A stretch of DNA of 34,562 nucleotides from Propionibacteriales bacterium (GTDB taxonomy: Bacteria; Actinomycetota; Actinomycetes; Propionibacteriales; Propionibacteriaceae): the NCBI GenBank assembly GCA_021286985.1, contig JAJTBJ010000008.1, positions 1 through 34,562 of the forward strand. The letters are read 5' to 3'. The notes beneath the pieces are model-generated. The model was not told the DNA's origin. It did not search any database and worked only from the letters and a program-made list of their open reading frames with translations. The position numbers and the translations under genes were made by a program. Within the stretch, counting starts at the first letter, position 1. Each line of letters opens with the position of its first letter. Positions 7,511-14,164 of the stretch are shown one piece after another.

Positions 7511-8818
7511 TCAGCTGACGCCGGCCTGCTGTTCTGCGAAGACCAGATCGAGCAGTTCATGCCAGGCCTCGATCTTGGTGCGCTCACGTCCGAGCAGGTC
7601 GCCGCGGGCGATCTCGGCCTCGTCGATCCGGCGCCAGTCGGCCAGTGAGCTGGCGCGGACGCCGTTGGCCTCCAGCAGAGCGTCGGGGTCGGCCAACTCG
7701 CGCACGGGAGCGACCGCCAGGTCGGCGATCAGGTTGGCCACCGTCTCGGCAGAGTCCTTCTTGTTGGCGCCGATCAGCCCGCTGGGTCCGCGCTTGATCC
7801 AGCCGGTCACATACTCACCCGGACGCGCGCTGAGGTCGTCGTCGAGCACCCGACCCTCGAGATTCAGGATCCGTCCGTCGGAGAAGGGGACGCCCGGCAG
7901 CGGCACCCCGTAGTAGCCGATTGAGCGCAGTACCAGGTCGGCCGGCACCTCGATCCGGGAGCCATCCAGGTTGGACTCGAACACCACCGCCGACACCGTG
8001 TCCTGGCCCACGACCTCGACCGGGCGGTGGTTGAACAGCAGATGCAGGTGACGAGTGGCGCCCGGTGTCGGCTCGGCGATCGCCTTGGCAATCGACTCGA
8101 CGTTGGCCTTGGCTCGCCGATCAAGACCTTCGGTATCGATGGTGGTCAGGTCGGCACCGATCAGCTCGGTGTCGACTCCTTCCAACCCCAGCAGTTCGCG
8201 CAACTCGACATTGGTGAACGCGGCCGCCTCCGGGCCGCGGCGTCCGACCAACCAGACGTGCTCGATCTGGGTGGCGCGCAACTCGTTCAGTACCGATTCG
8301 GGCATGTCGGTGACCGACAACTCCGCCGGGTCCTTCAACAGGATGCGGGAGACGTCCACGGCGACGTTGCCGACCCCGACCACCACCGCGCTCCGCACCT
8401 TCGACAAGTCCTGGTAGTGGGCATCGGGGTGGCCGGAATACCAGGAGACGAACTCCCGAGCAGAGCGGCTGCCGTCCAGCTCGGTCTCCCCGGGAATCCC
8501 CAGGGTGCGGTCGAGTTCGGCGCCGTAGGCGTAGATCACCGCGTCGTAACAGCGCAGCAACTCAGCGGGGGTCACCTGCTTGCCCACTTGGACCAGTCCG
8601 AAGAACCGCACATTGGGATGGTCGAAGGCCTGCGCCAGCGTCTTGGCCACCGCCTTGACGCTGTCGTGGTCGGGCGCGACGCCGTACCGCAACAGCCCGA
8701 ACGGGGTGGGCAGCCGATCGAAGATGTCGATCGCCACCTCCACCTCGGTTTGGCTGGCGAGTTGCCCGGCGGCGAAAAGTCCCGATGGGCCGGCTCCAAT
8801 GATCGCTACTCTGCGCAC
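7511..8818 (-). CDS. fprA: FprA-type ferredoxin/adrenodoxin-NADP+ reductase
   Basis: The enzyme (435 residues from GTG 8818) passes electrons between NADPH and ferredoxin through FAD in the cytoplasm, as in mycobacterial FprA and adrenodoxin reductase. The start is set by AAGGAGG 5 nt upstream and by the FAD-binding motif at the extreme N-terminus ('VAIIGAGPSGLFAAGQL', residues 4-20). The NADPH site 'VVVGVGNVAVDVSRIL' (145-160) and the C-terminal FAD-contact region 'VTGWIKRGPSGLIGANKKDS' (about 349-368) are intact. The length is close to the usual 450. It lies 99 bp downstream of the mshB-like gene on the same strand; its ferredoxin partner is not in the window. Confidence 0.94.
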   Translation of the reverse strand: MRRVAIIGAGPSGLFAAGQLASQTEVEVAIDIFDRLPTPFGLLRYGVAPDHDSVKAVAKTLAQAFDHPNVRFFGLVQVGKQVTPAELLRCYDAVIYAYGAELDRTLGIPGETELDGSRSAREFVSWYSGHPDAHYQDLSKVRSAVVVGVGNVAVDVSRILLKDPAELSVTDMPESVLNELRATQIEHVWLVGRRGPEAAAFTNVELRELLGLEGVDTELIGADLTTIDTEGLDRRAKANVESIAKAIAEPTPGATRHLHLLFNHRPVEVVGQDTVSAVVFESNLDGSRIEVPADLVLRSIGYYGVPLPGVPFSDGRILNLEGRVLDDDLSARPGEYVTGWIKRGPSGLIGANKKDSAETVANLIADLAVAPVRELADPDALLEANGVRASSLADWRRIDEAEIARGDLLGRERTKIEAWHELLDLVFAEQQAGVS

Positions 8819-8917
8819 TTGGTCCTCCTTGGCTCTGGCGCGATTCTGGCAAGTTCCGCGTGGTCTGCCAAGAAGCAACGCCCACGGTTGCCTGCCCCAA
8901 CACCACGTCTGGCCGGT

Positions 8918-9655
8918 TTATTCGCCGAGGATCAGCACCGTTGCGGTGGACAACTCCTGCACCTGACCGCCCACATGATGGACCTGATCGCCGACCACCC
9001 GGAACTGGCTGGGGTAGTTGGCCAAGGCGGTGTGCCAGCGCCGCACCACGGACGGATCGTCGATCACCGCCTGCCCCGGCTCACCGAGGCGCTGCGGCGA
9101 GGCCACCTGAACGAAGCGGACTCCGCTCACGGTCGCCGCGATCCGGTGGCAGGCCACATGATCGGGATGCCCGTAGCCGCCGAACTCGTCATAACTGATC
9201 AGCACATCGGCGGCGAAGGCGTGCAGGAACGCGGTCAGGTCGGCGGCAGCCTCGTCCACGTCGGCCAGCGAGAGGGCGTCGGCACCGGCGTCCATGCTCG
9301 GGCCGGCAACGGACGGGCTCACCCAGCGCATCCCGGAGTCGCGGTACCGCCGGGGCGGACGTCCGGCGGCGCGGGCCGGCGGAGTCCCCAGCCAGGCCCG
9401 ATCAGTGACCGCGAGATCCTCCAAGGCCCGGCGCAACTCGCACTCCCGCTGCGCCACCAGCGACTCCGGGGTGAGTGCGGCGTACTCACGCATCGCCTCG
9501 CCACGCTCGCCGCGGGTGGCGGTGACCACCGCGACCGCGTTGCCGGCCGCCCGCAGTGCCAGGATCAACGCCCCGGTGGACAGCGTCTCGTCGTCAGGAT
9601 GGGCGTGCAGGAACACCACCCGCTCGGTGGGCGCGAACAGCTCACTGATCCTCAT
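8918..9655 (-). CDS. mshB: LmbE/PIG-L deacetylase, probable MshB (GlcNAc-inositol deacetylase)
   Basis: The 245-residue protein is a zinc-dependent N-deacetylase of the LmbE/PIG-L family. The metal and catalytic motif AHPDDE is at residues 18-23, and the second metal motif GYGHPDHVACH is at 160-170 (His166 or a neighbour as metal ligand). In actinobacteria MshB removes acetate from GlcNAc-inositol in mycothiol synthesis. I assign it mainly because its ATG overlaps the stop of the MshA-like glycosyltransferase by one base (TGATG), so the two are probably translationally coupled. It is shorter than typical MshB (near 290-300 residues), with a compact C-terminus. A mycothiol-conjugate amidase or another LmbE deacetylase is the alternative. 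Confidence 0.75.
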   Translation of the reverse strand: MRISELFAPTERVVFLHAHPDDETLSTGALILALRAAGNAVAVVTATRGERGEAMREYAALTPESLVAQRECELRRALEDLAVTDRAWLGTPPARAAGRPPRRYRDSGMRWVSPSVAGPSMDAGADALSLADVDEAAADLTAFLHAFAADVLISYDEFGGYGHPDHVACHRIAATVSGVRFVQVASPQRLGEPGQAVIDDPSVVRRWHTALANYPSQFRVVGDQVHHVGGQVQELSTATVLILGE

Positions 9656-10875
9656 CAGGCCTCGTCACCGAGCAGTTCGCGATAGAGCGCGGCGAGCCGT
9701 CGGGCCGTCCAACTCCAGTCGAAACGCCGCGCGTGAACCCGCGCGACCGTCCCCATGGTGGCGGTGAGTTCCGGAGCCGACAGCAGCCGGGTGATGGCCC
9801 GTCCCCAATCCTCGGGTTGGCGGGAATCCATCAATTGGCCGGTCTCACCATGGGCGACCGCCTCCCGCAACCCACCGGACGCCGCGGCGATCACCGGCAC
9901 CCCGCTGGCGGCCGCCTCCAGGGCGACCAGGCCGAAAGTCTCCGAGTGTGACGGCACCAACACCAGCCGGGCTCCACGCAGGAACCGTGCCAACTCGTCC
10001 CGCGACAGCGGGCCGAGGAAGTTCACCTGTCCGCCCAACCCGTACTCCTCGACCAGAGCGCGCAGGCTCACGGTGTAGTCGGCGAAGTCGGCCGAGGCGT
10101 CACCGGCCAAGACCAGCTGGGGACGCAGCGGCGGCGGCACGTGGGCGAGTGCGGCGATAGCCAGGTCGGGCCCCTTCAGCGGCTGCAGGCGGGCAGCGAA
10201 GGCCAGATAGCCGTTCGGACCGAACTCGGTGTGCGGCGGGGCCCAGCGAGCCTCGCCGGGCGCGAGCGGGCGGAACTGCTCCTGATCGACTCCCGGCGGA
10301 ATGATCCACACCGTGGCCGGGTCGCCGCCGCAACGTTCGATGACCGTGTGGGCCTCGGCGGCTGAGATCGCCACCACCGCATCGGCGGCTCGAGCGATCA
10401 GCGCCTCACCGGGTACCCGTCGGGGGGATTCCGGCGGCTCACCGGCCGACAGCGGCGCGCCGGGCAGGGCGGCGACCGAGTGGTAGCTGTGCACCAGCGG
10501 GACGCCCCGGCGCCGCGCCACCGGCAACGCGGCCACCCCCGACATCCAATGGTGGGTGTGGAAGAGGTCGATGTCGCCCAGAGCGTCCAGGCCGGCGGAG
10601 AACTCGTCCAGGTAGTCGTCGATGCGGCTCTTCGGAAGCGGCTCGGGCGGACCCGCGTCCAGGTGGTGCAGGGTCACGCCGGGCGCGAGCTCGACCTGGT
10701 CGGGATCCTCTCCGGATGTGCGCCGGGTCACCATCTCGACCCGGAACCCCAAGGCGGCCAACTCGAAGGCCTGACACCGCTCGACGACGTTCATCCCGCC
10801 CGCGTCGCCGGATCCAGGCAGGTGGGCGGGCGAGGTGTGCATGGAGACGATGCACAGGGTCGTCGGCGCGGTCAC
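9655..10875 (-). CDS. mshA: GT4 glycosyltransferase, probable MshA (D-inositol-3-phosphate glycosyltransferase)
   Basis: MshA joins GlcNAc from UDP-GlcNAc to inositol-3-phosphate, the first step of mycothiol synthesis. The 406-residue product begins 'VTAPTTLCIVSMHTSPAHLP' followed by 'GSGDAGGMNV' (residues 21-30), the nucleotide- and acceptor-binding loop typical of MshA. Further GT4 signs are 'FHTHHWMSGVAALPVARRRG', 'VPLVHSYHS', the phosphate-binding 'AARLQPLKGPDLAI' and the EX7E motif 'SHSETFGLVALEAA'. The GTG at 10875 is chosen because the MshA-type N-terminus starts there and TATGCT lies 6 nt upstream; an in-frame extension to 10995 would run over the divergent MFS gene's promoter. The stop overlaps the next gene's ATG. 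Other GT4 enzymes are the alternative. Confidence 0.82.
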   Translation of the reverse strand: MTAPTTLCIVSMHTSPAHLPGSGDAGGMNVVERCQAFELAALGFRVEMVTRRTSGEDPDQVELAPGVTLHHLDAGPPEPLPKSRIDDYLDEFSAGLDALGDIDLFHTHHWMSGVAALPVARRRGVPLVHSYHSVAALPGAPLSAGEPPESPRRVPGEALIARAADAVVAISAAEAHTVIERCGGDPATVWIIPPGVDQEQFRPLAPGEARWAPPHTEFGPNGYLAFAARLQPLKGPDLAIAALAHVPPPLRPQLVLAGDASADFADYTVSLRALVEEYGLGGQVNFLGPLSRDELARFLRGARLVLVPSHSETFGLVALEAAASGVPVIAAASGGLREAVAHGETGQLMDSRQPEDWGRAITRLLSAPELTATMGTVARVHARRFDWSWTARRLAALYRELLGDEA

Positions 10876-10881
10876 TCGCCG

Positions 10882-10887
10882 AGCATA
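10882..10887 (-). promoter_or_regulatory. Candidate -10 box of the leaderless mshA promoter
   Basis: TATGCT on the minus strand, exactly 6 nt before the GTG at 10875, with no ribosome-binding site. It lies in a 62-bp divergent promoter region shared with the MFS gene. Confidence 0.5.
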
Positions 10888-10925
10888 ACCCGCAGTAACC
10901 GCGCGGTCGGGTCGCTGAATCGTGA

Positions 10926-10931
10926 CAAAAT
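10926..10931 (+). promoter_or_regulatory. Candidate -10 box of the leaderless MFS promoter
   Basis: CAAAAT, 6 nt before the GTG at 10938. The preceding bases CTGAATCGTGACAAA (10915-10929) resemble the 16-mer found upstream of the nuclease and 5'-nucleotidase genes. Confidence 0.4.
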
Positions 10932-10937
10932 GGGTTG

Positions 10938-12209
10938 GTGACCGCCCAATTCGCCCCCACCAGCAGCGCGGCACCCACAGGCGGACGGCGGGCACTTTTC
11001 CTGGTGATCCTGGCCAGTCTGGGCATGATCGGCCCGTTCTCCATCGACACGATGTTTCCGGCCTTCGCCCGCATGGGTGCCGAGTTCGGCGCCAGCGAAC
11101 TGGCCCTGCAGCAGATCATCAGCTCCTACATGCTCACCTTCGCGGTGATGAGCCTGGTGCACGGCCCGTTGTCGGATGCGCTGGGGCGCAAGCCGATGGT
11201 GGTGGCCGGGACGGTGATCTACATCGGCGCATCGATCGGTTGTGCCCTGGCCCCCAACCTGGGGGTGCTGTTGGTCTTCCGGGCCCTGCAGGGGCTCAGC
11301 GCCGGCGCCGGGGCGATCATCAGCCGCGCCATGGTGCGCGATGTCTTCGCCGATGCCCAAGCCCAGCGGACGATGAGTCACATCGCCATGATCTTCGGCC
11401 TCGCGCCGGCACTGGCACCGGTGGTGGGCGGCCTGCTGCTCGGGTTCAGTGGCTGGCGGATCATCTTCTGGTTCCTGGTGGTCGTCGGCGTGGCCATGCT
11501 CGCCCTCGTCGTGTTCTTCCTTCCCGAGACCCATCCGGCCGAGCGGCGCACCCCGGTGAAGGTCCGTCATCTCGCGTCCGGGCTGTGGTCGGTGGCCCGA
11601 GACCGGGCCGGACGACGCCTCAGCCTGGCGGCGATGTTCAACAACGGGGCGATGTTCCTCTACGTGTCCTCCGCCCCGCTGCTGGTCGGCAACCTGCTGC
11701 GACTGGGCGAGCAGGACTACTGGATGCTGTTCGTCCCGCTGATCTCGGGCATGGTGATCGGCTCCTGGGTGTCGGGCCGACTGGCCGGACGCCTGTCGGG
11801 CGCCCGGATCGCCAACCTGGGTTATGCGATCAGCCTGTCGGCGGGCGCGGCGAACCTGGGCGTGTCATTGATCCCGGGAACCACCACGCTGCCGTGGGCG
11901 GTGATCCTGCTGCCGGTGCTCACTTTCGGAATCGCCCTGACCTTCCCCGTGGTCACCTTGGCCATGCTCGACCTGTTTCCGTCCGCGCGGGGGTCGGCAT
12001 CGTCGGTGCAGAACTTCGTCGCTCTGCTGGGAAACACTCTGGTCTCGGGGATCCTCGCCCCCGCACTGGGCTTCTCGCTGACCGCCCTGGCCGCAGGCTC
12101 GTTCGGCTACACCATCATCGGCGCCCTGCTGTGGCGTCGGCATCTGGCCAGCACCCCGATCGCCCCGCACGGCAGCCCGGACGCCCCCGCGTTCGAACCG
12201 GTCGAGTGA
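10938..12209 (+). CDS. MFS exporter, Bcr/CflA drug-resistance type
   Basis: The 423-residue protein is a proton-driven exporter of the major facilitator superfamily with about 12 predicted membrane helices. The closest type is the Bcr/CflA group (bicyclomycin, chloramphenicol or sulphonamide export): 'FSIDTMFPAFARMGAEFGAS' in helix 1, 'LVHGPLSDALGRKPMVVAG' as the MFS signature between helices 2 and 3, 'FRALQGLSAGAGAIISRAMV' in helix 4, and 'FGLAPALAPVVGGLLLGFSG' plus 'WRIIFWFLVVVG' around helices 5-6. Its actual substrate is unknown. The GTG at 10938 follows a -10-like hexamer by 6 nt; TTG at 10935 is an in-frame alternative. The SNase lipoprotein gene begins 21 bp after its stop, so the three plus-strand genes to 13759 may form one unit. 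Confidence 0.92.
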   Translation: MTAQFAPTSSAAPTGGRRALFLVILASLGMIGPFSIDTMFPAFARMGAEFGASELALQQIISSYMLTFAVMSLVHGPLSDALGRKPMVVAGTVIYIGASIGCALAPNLGVLLVFRALQGLSAGAGAIISRAMVRDVFADAQAQRTMSHIAMIFGLAPALAPVVGGLLLGFSGWRIIFWFLVVVGVAMLALVVFFLPETHPAERRTPVKVRHLASGLWSVARDRAGRRLSLAAMFNNGAMFLYVSSAPLLVGNLLRLGEQDYWMLFVPLISGMVIGSWVSGRLAGRLSGARIANLGYAISLSAGAANLGVSLIPGTTTLPWAVILLPVLTFGIALTFPVVTLAMLDLFPSARGSASSVQNFVALLGNTLVSGILAPALGFSLTALAAGSFGYTIIGALLWRRHLASTPIAPHGSPDAPAFEPVE

Positions 12210-12218
12210 GTCAGCGAC

Positions 12219-12224
12219 CATACT
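12219..12224 (+). promoter_or_regulatory. Candidate -10 box of a leaderless promoter (SNase gene)
   Basis: CATACT, 6 nt before the GTG at 12231. No Shine-Dalgarno sequence is visible in the 21 bp after the MFS stop. Confidence 0.4.
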
Positions 12225-12230
12225 GAGTCG

Positions 12231-12776
12231 GTGATCTCCCGTCCGCTCGCCCGAAGCGTGGTCGTGGTCTCGATCGTGGCGGCGCTCAGTGGCTGCGGGT
12301 CGCTGCCGTCCGACCCCGCACCCGCTCCTACCGCTTCCCTCCCCTCGCGGGAGACCGTGGTGGTGACCTCCACCGCTGACGGCGACACCTTCACCGGCCG
12401 GGACGCCGGTGGAGCGAAGGTGAAGGTGCGACTGCTCGGCATCGACGCCCCCGAGACGGCCCACAACGGCCAAACGGCAGCCTGTGGCGGCAACGCGGCC
12501 GCAGCCCGGCTGCAGCAGTTGATCAAGGGAAAGACCGTGACCTTGATCGCCGACGCCCGCTCCGACAGCGTCGACAAGTACCAGCGGCTGCTGCGCTACG
12601 TGGAGGTCGATGGACGCGATGTCGCGCTCGTCCTGATCACCGAGGGACTGGCCGAGGCGTGGTATCCGAACTCGGAGCCGCGCCCACAGCGATTCCAGAT
12701 CTATGCCGACGCACAGCGGTCAGCCCGCGAATCACGGGTGGGCTCCTGGCAGACCTGTGACAAGCTGGGACGGTGA
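12231..12776 (+). CDS. Staphylococcal-nuclease-like (SNase) lipoprotein
   Basis: This 181-residue exported thermonuclease-type protein would cleave DNA or RNA outside the membrane using calcium. The lipobox 'AALSGCG' places the lipidated Cys at residue 22. The SNase fold follows: 'STADGDTFTG' (metal-binding Asp), 'VRLLGIDAPETAH' (catalytic Arg and Glu), 'KYQRLLRYVEVDGRDVALV' (second catalytic Arg) and 'LITEGLAEAW'. It keeps the residues needed for activity, so it looks like a real nuclease. The stop overlaps the start of the epimerase gene by 4 nt (GTGA). With the NucH-type enzyme at 29879, the window encodes two exported nucleases. Confidence 0.92.
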   Translation: MISRPLARSVVVVSIVAALSGCGSLPSDPAPAPTASLPSRETVVVTSTADGDTFTGRDAGGAKVKVRLLGIDAPETAHNGQTAACGGNAAAARLQQLIKGKTVTLIADARSDSVDKYQRLLRYVEVDGRDVALVLITEGLAEAWYPNSEPRPQRFQIYADAQRSARESRVGSWQTCDKLGR

Positions 12777-13759
12777 AGCAGGCGACGGATCAGATCATCA
12801 TTCAGCGCGCCGACGTGCGGCTGGAAATCCTCCCCTGGGGCGCCACGTTGCGCCGACTGGAGGTCGCCATCGGGGGTGGTTGGCGCAACATCACCCTGGG
12901 CCACCCGACCCTGGCCGATTACCAGACCAACCCGGGCTACCTGGGGGCCAGCGTCGGCAGGTTCGCAAACCGGATCGACCACGCCCGCTTCCGCCTGGAC
13001 GGTGTCGAATACGCCTTGGCGGCCAACGCGGCGCCCAATCACATCCACGGCGGTCCGGGGGGCTTCTCCGCCCGGACGTGGGACGTCCTCGGCGTGGGCG
13101 AGGACTGGGCCGAGTTCGGCCTGACCAGCGCCGATGGCGATCAGGGCTACCCCGGTGAAGTGGTGGCGCGGGCCCACTACCTGGTCGGCGACGACGGGGT
13201 CGAGATCACCTACACCGCGACCACCTCTGCGCCGACCGTGGTGAATCTGACCAATCACGCCTACTTCAACCTCGACGGCGAGGGCGCCGGCACCATCGAG
13301 GCTCACCTGCTGAGGGTCGATGCTGACACCTTCACTGTGCTGCGGGACGACGGGGTTCCCACCGGTGAGATCCACTCAGTCGAGGGCACCGGGTTGGACT
13401 TCCGGTCGCCGCAGGCGATCGGTGCCGCGCGGACGCAGGCGGTGGCCAACGGGTGGGGTCGCGACGGTGGCATCGACCACAACTTCGCGGTGAACGGTGC
13501 GGGGATGCGCCGACACGCGGTGCTGTCGACGTCCGATCTGAGCCTGACGGTCTTCAGTGATCTGCCCGGCGTGCAGGTGTACACCGGAAACCACTTGGCC
13601 GGCGAGCCAGGGACGTCCGGCGCCCCCTATTCGGCGTTCGCCGGGGTGGCATTGGAGACCCAGGCGTTCCCGGACTCGCCCAACCATGACAACTTCCCCA
13701 GCGCGGTACTGCGGCCCGGCCAGGAGTACCGCACGACCACACGCTGGCAGTTCTCCTGA
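12773..13759 (+). CDS. galM: Aldose 1-epimerase (GalM-like)
   Basis: The 328-residue enzyme interconverts the alpha and beta anomers of aldoses such as galactose or glucose in the cytoplasm. Family motifs are all present: GRFANRI (62-68), NHIHGG (89-94, substrate His), NLTNHAYFNL (158-167, catalytic acid His162), DHNF (235-238) and LETQAFPDSPNH (from 294; catalytic base Glu295). The length is normal for GalM. It starts with GTG overlapping the upstream nuclease stop by 4 nt, so it is probably translationally coupled, although no functional link to a nuclease is obvious. A copy of the unknown approximately 285 bp element begins 55 bp after its stop. Confidence 0.93.
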   Translation: MKQATDQIIIQRADVRLEILPWGATLRRLEVAIGGGWRNITLGHPTLADYQTNPGYLGASVGRFANRIDHARFRLDGVEYALAANAAPNHIHGGPGGFSARTWDVLGVGEDWAEFGLTSADGDQGYPGEVVARAHYLVGDDGVEITYTATTSAPTVVNLTNHAYFNLDGEGAGTIEAHLLRVDADTFTVLRDDGVPTGEIHSVEGTGLDFRSPQAIGAARTQAVANGWGRDGGIDHNFAVNGAGMRRHAVLSTSDLSLTVFSDLPGVQVYTGNHLAGEPGTSGAPYSAFAGVALETQAFPDSPNHDNFPSAVLRPGQEYRTTTRWQFS

Positions 13760-13814
13760 GCCTCACCGCGGTCGTGCGCGGCCCTTATAGCGGAGGTTCG
13801 TCACAGCTGTAACC

Positions 13815-14101
13815 CGACACGCCGACGACACGCCGATTGGCCCGAAAGTTCTCGAATTTCCGGCCGGAAACCTCTTGCACCGCAGGTCCAACAGGACTAG
13901 AAATCTTCTTACCGGATCACTTCGGTGGTTCGGGGATCGGAAGCAGGAAGTCAGCCATCTGGCGGTTCGCCGCCGGGGCCCCCGGTGATGCGTGGGGTGC
14001 GTTGACTGGTCGCTTTCGGTGATTCGGTTCTGGCCATCACGCCAGGTCGAGGGAGGGCCCCGGAGACTCATACTCACCGGGGCCTTTTCCCTTGTCCGGA
14101 C
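13815..14101 (+). repeat. Unknown conserved intergenic element, copy A (candidate ncRNA or non-autonomous mobile element)
   Basis: This fills most of the 405 bp between galM and the LuxR gene. It matches, end to end and in reverse orientation, the segment 18256-18538. It begins with the 11-mer CGACACGCCGA repeated twice in tandem (13815-13836). Invariant blocks include AAACCTCTTGC (13868-13878) and GGACTAGAAATCT (13894-13906); the stretches between them differ. The palindrome TTTCCGGCCGGAAA (13857-13870) is replaced in copy B by a different sequence that can still partly pair. The element ends in a terminator hairpin and the palindrome GTCCGGAC (14094-14101). A small length difference and in-frame stops argue against a shared protein. 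I do not recognise the family. Confidence 0.75.
14056..14088 (+). terminator. Intrinsic terminator at the end of element copy A
   Basis: GGCCCCGG (14056-14063), a 13-nt loop and CCGGGGCC (14077-14084) form a perfect 8-bp stem, followed by TTTTCCC. It would stop transcription coming from galM or from element A. The LuxR gene ends convergently at 14165. Confidence 0.75.
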
Positions 14102-14164
14102 ACCTTTCTCAGCGCCGGCGGGCTGAGGGCCACTGGGCTGGGGGCGACGCGAACGGTGCCGCGG

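Noticed and set aside
13760..14164. Possible tRNA or known riboswitch in the gap after galM
   Set aside because: No cloverleaf with a TTCGA-type arm and no conserved core of a riboswitch I know could be found; the region is described instead as an unknown element.
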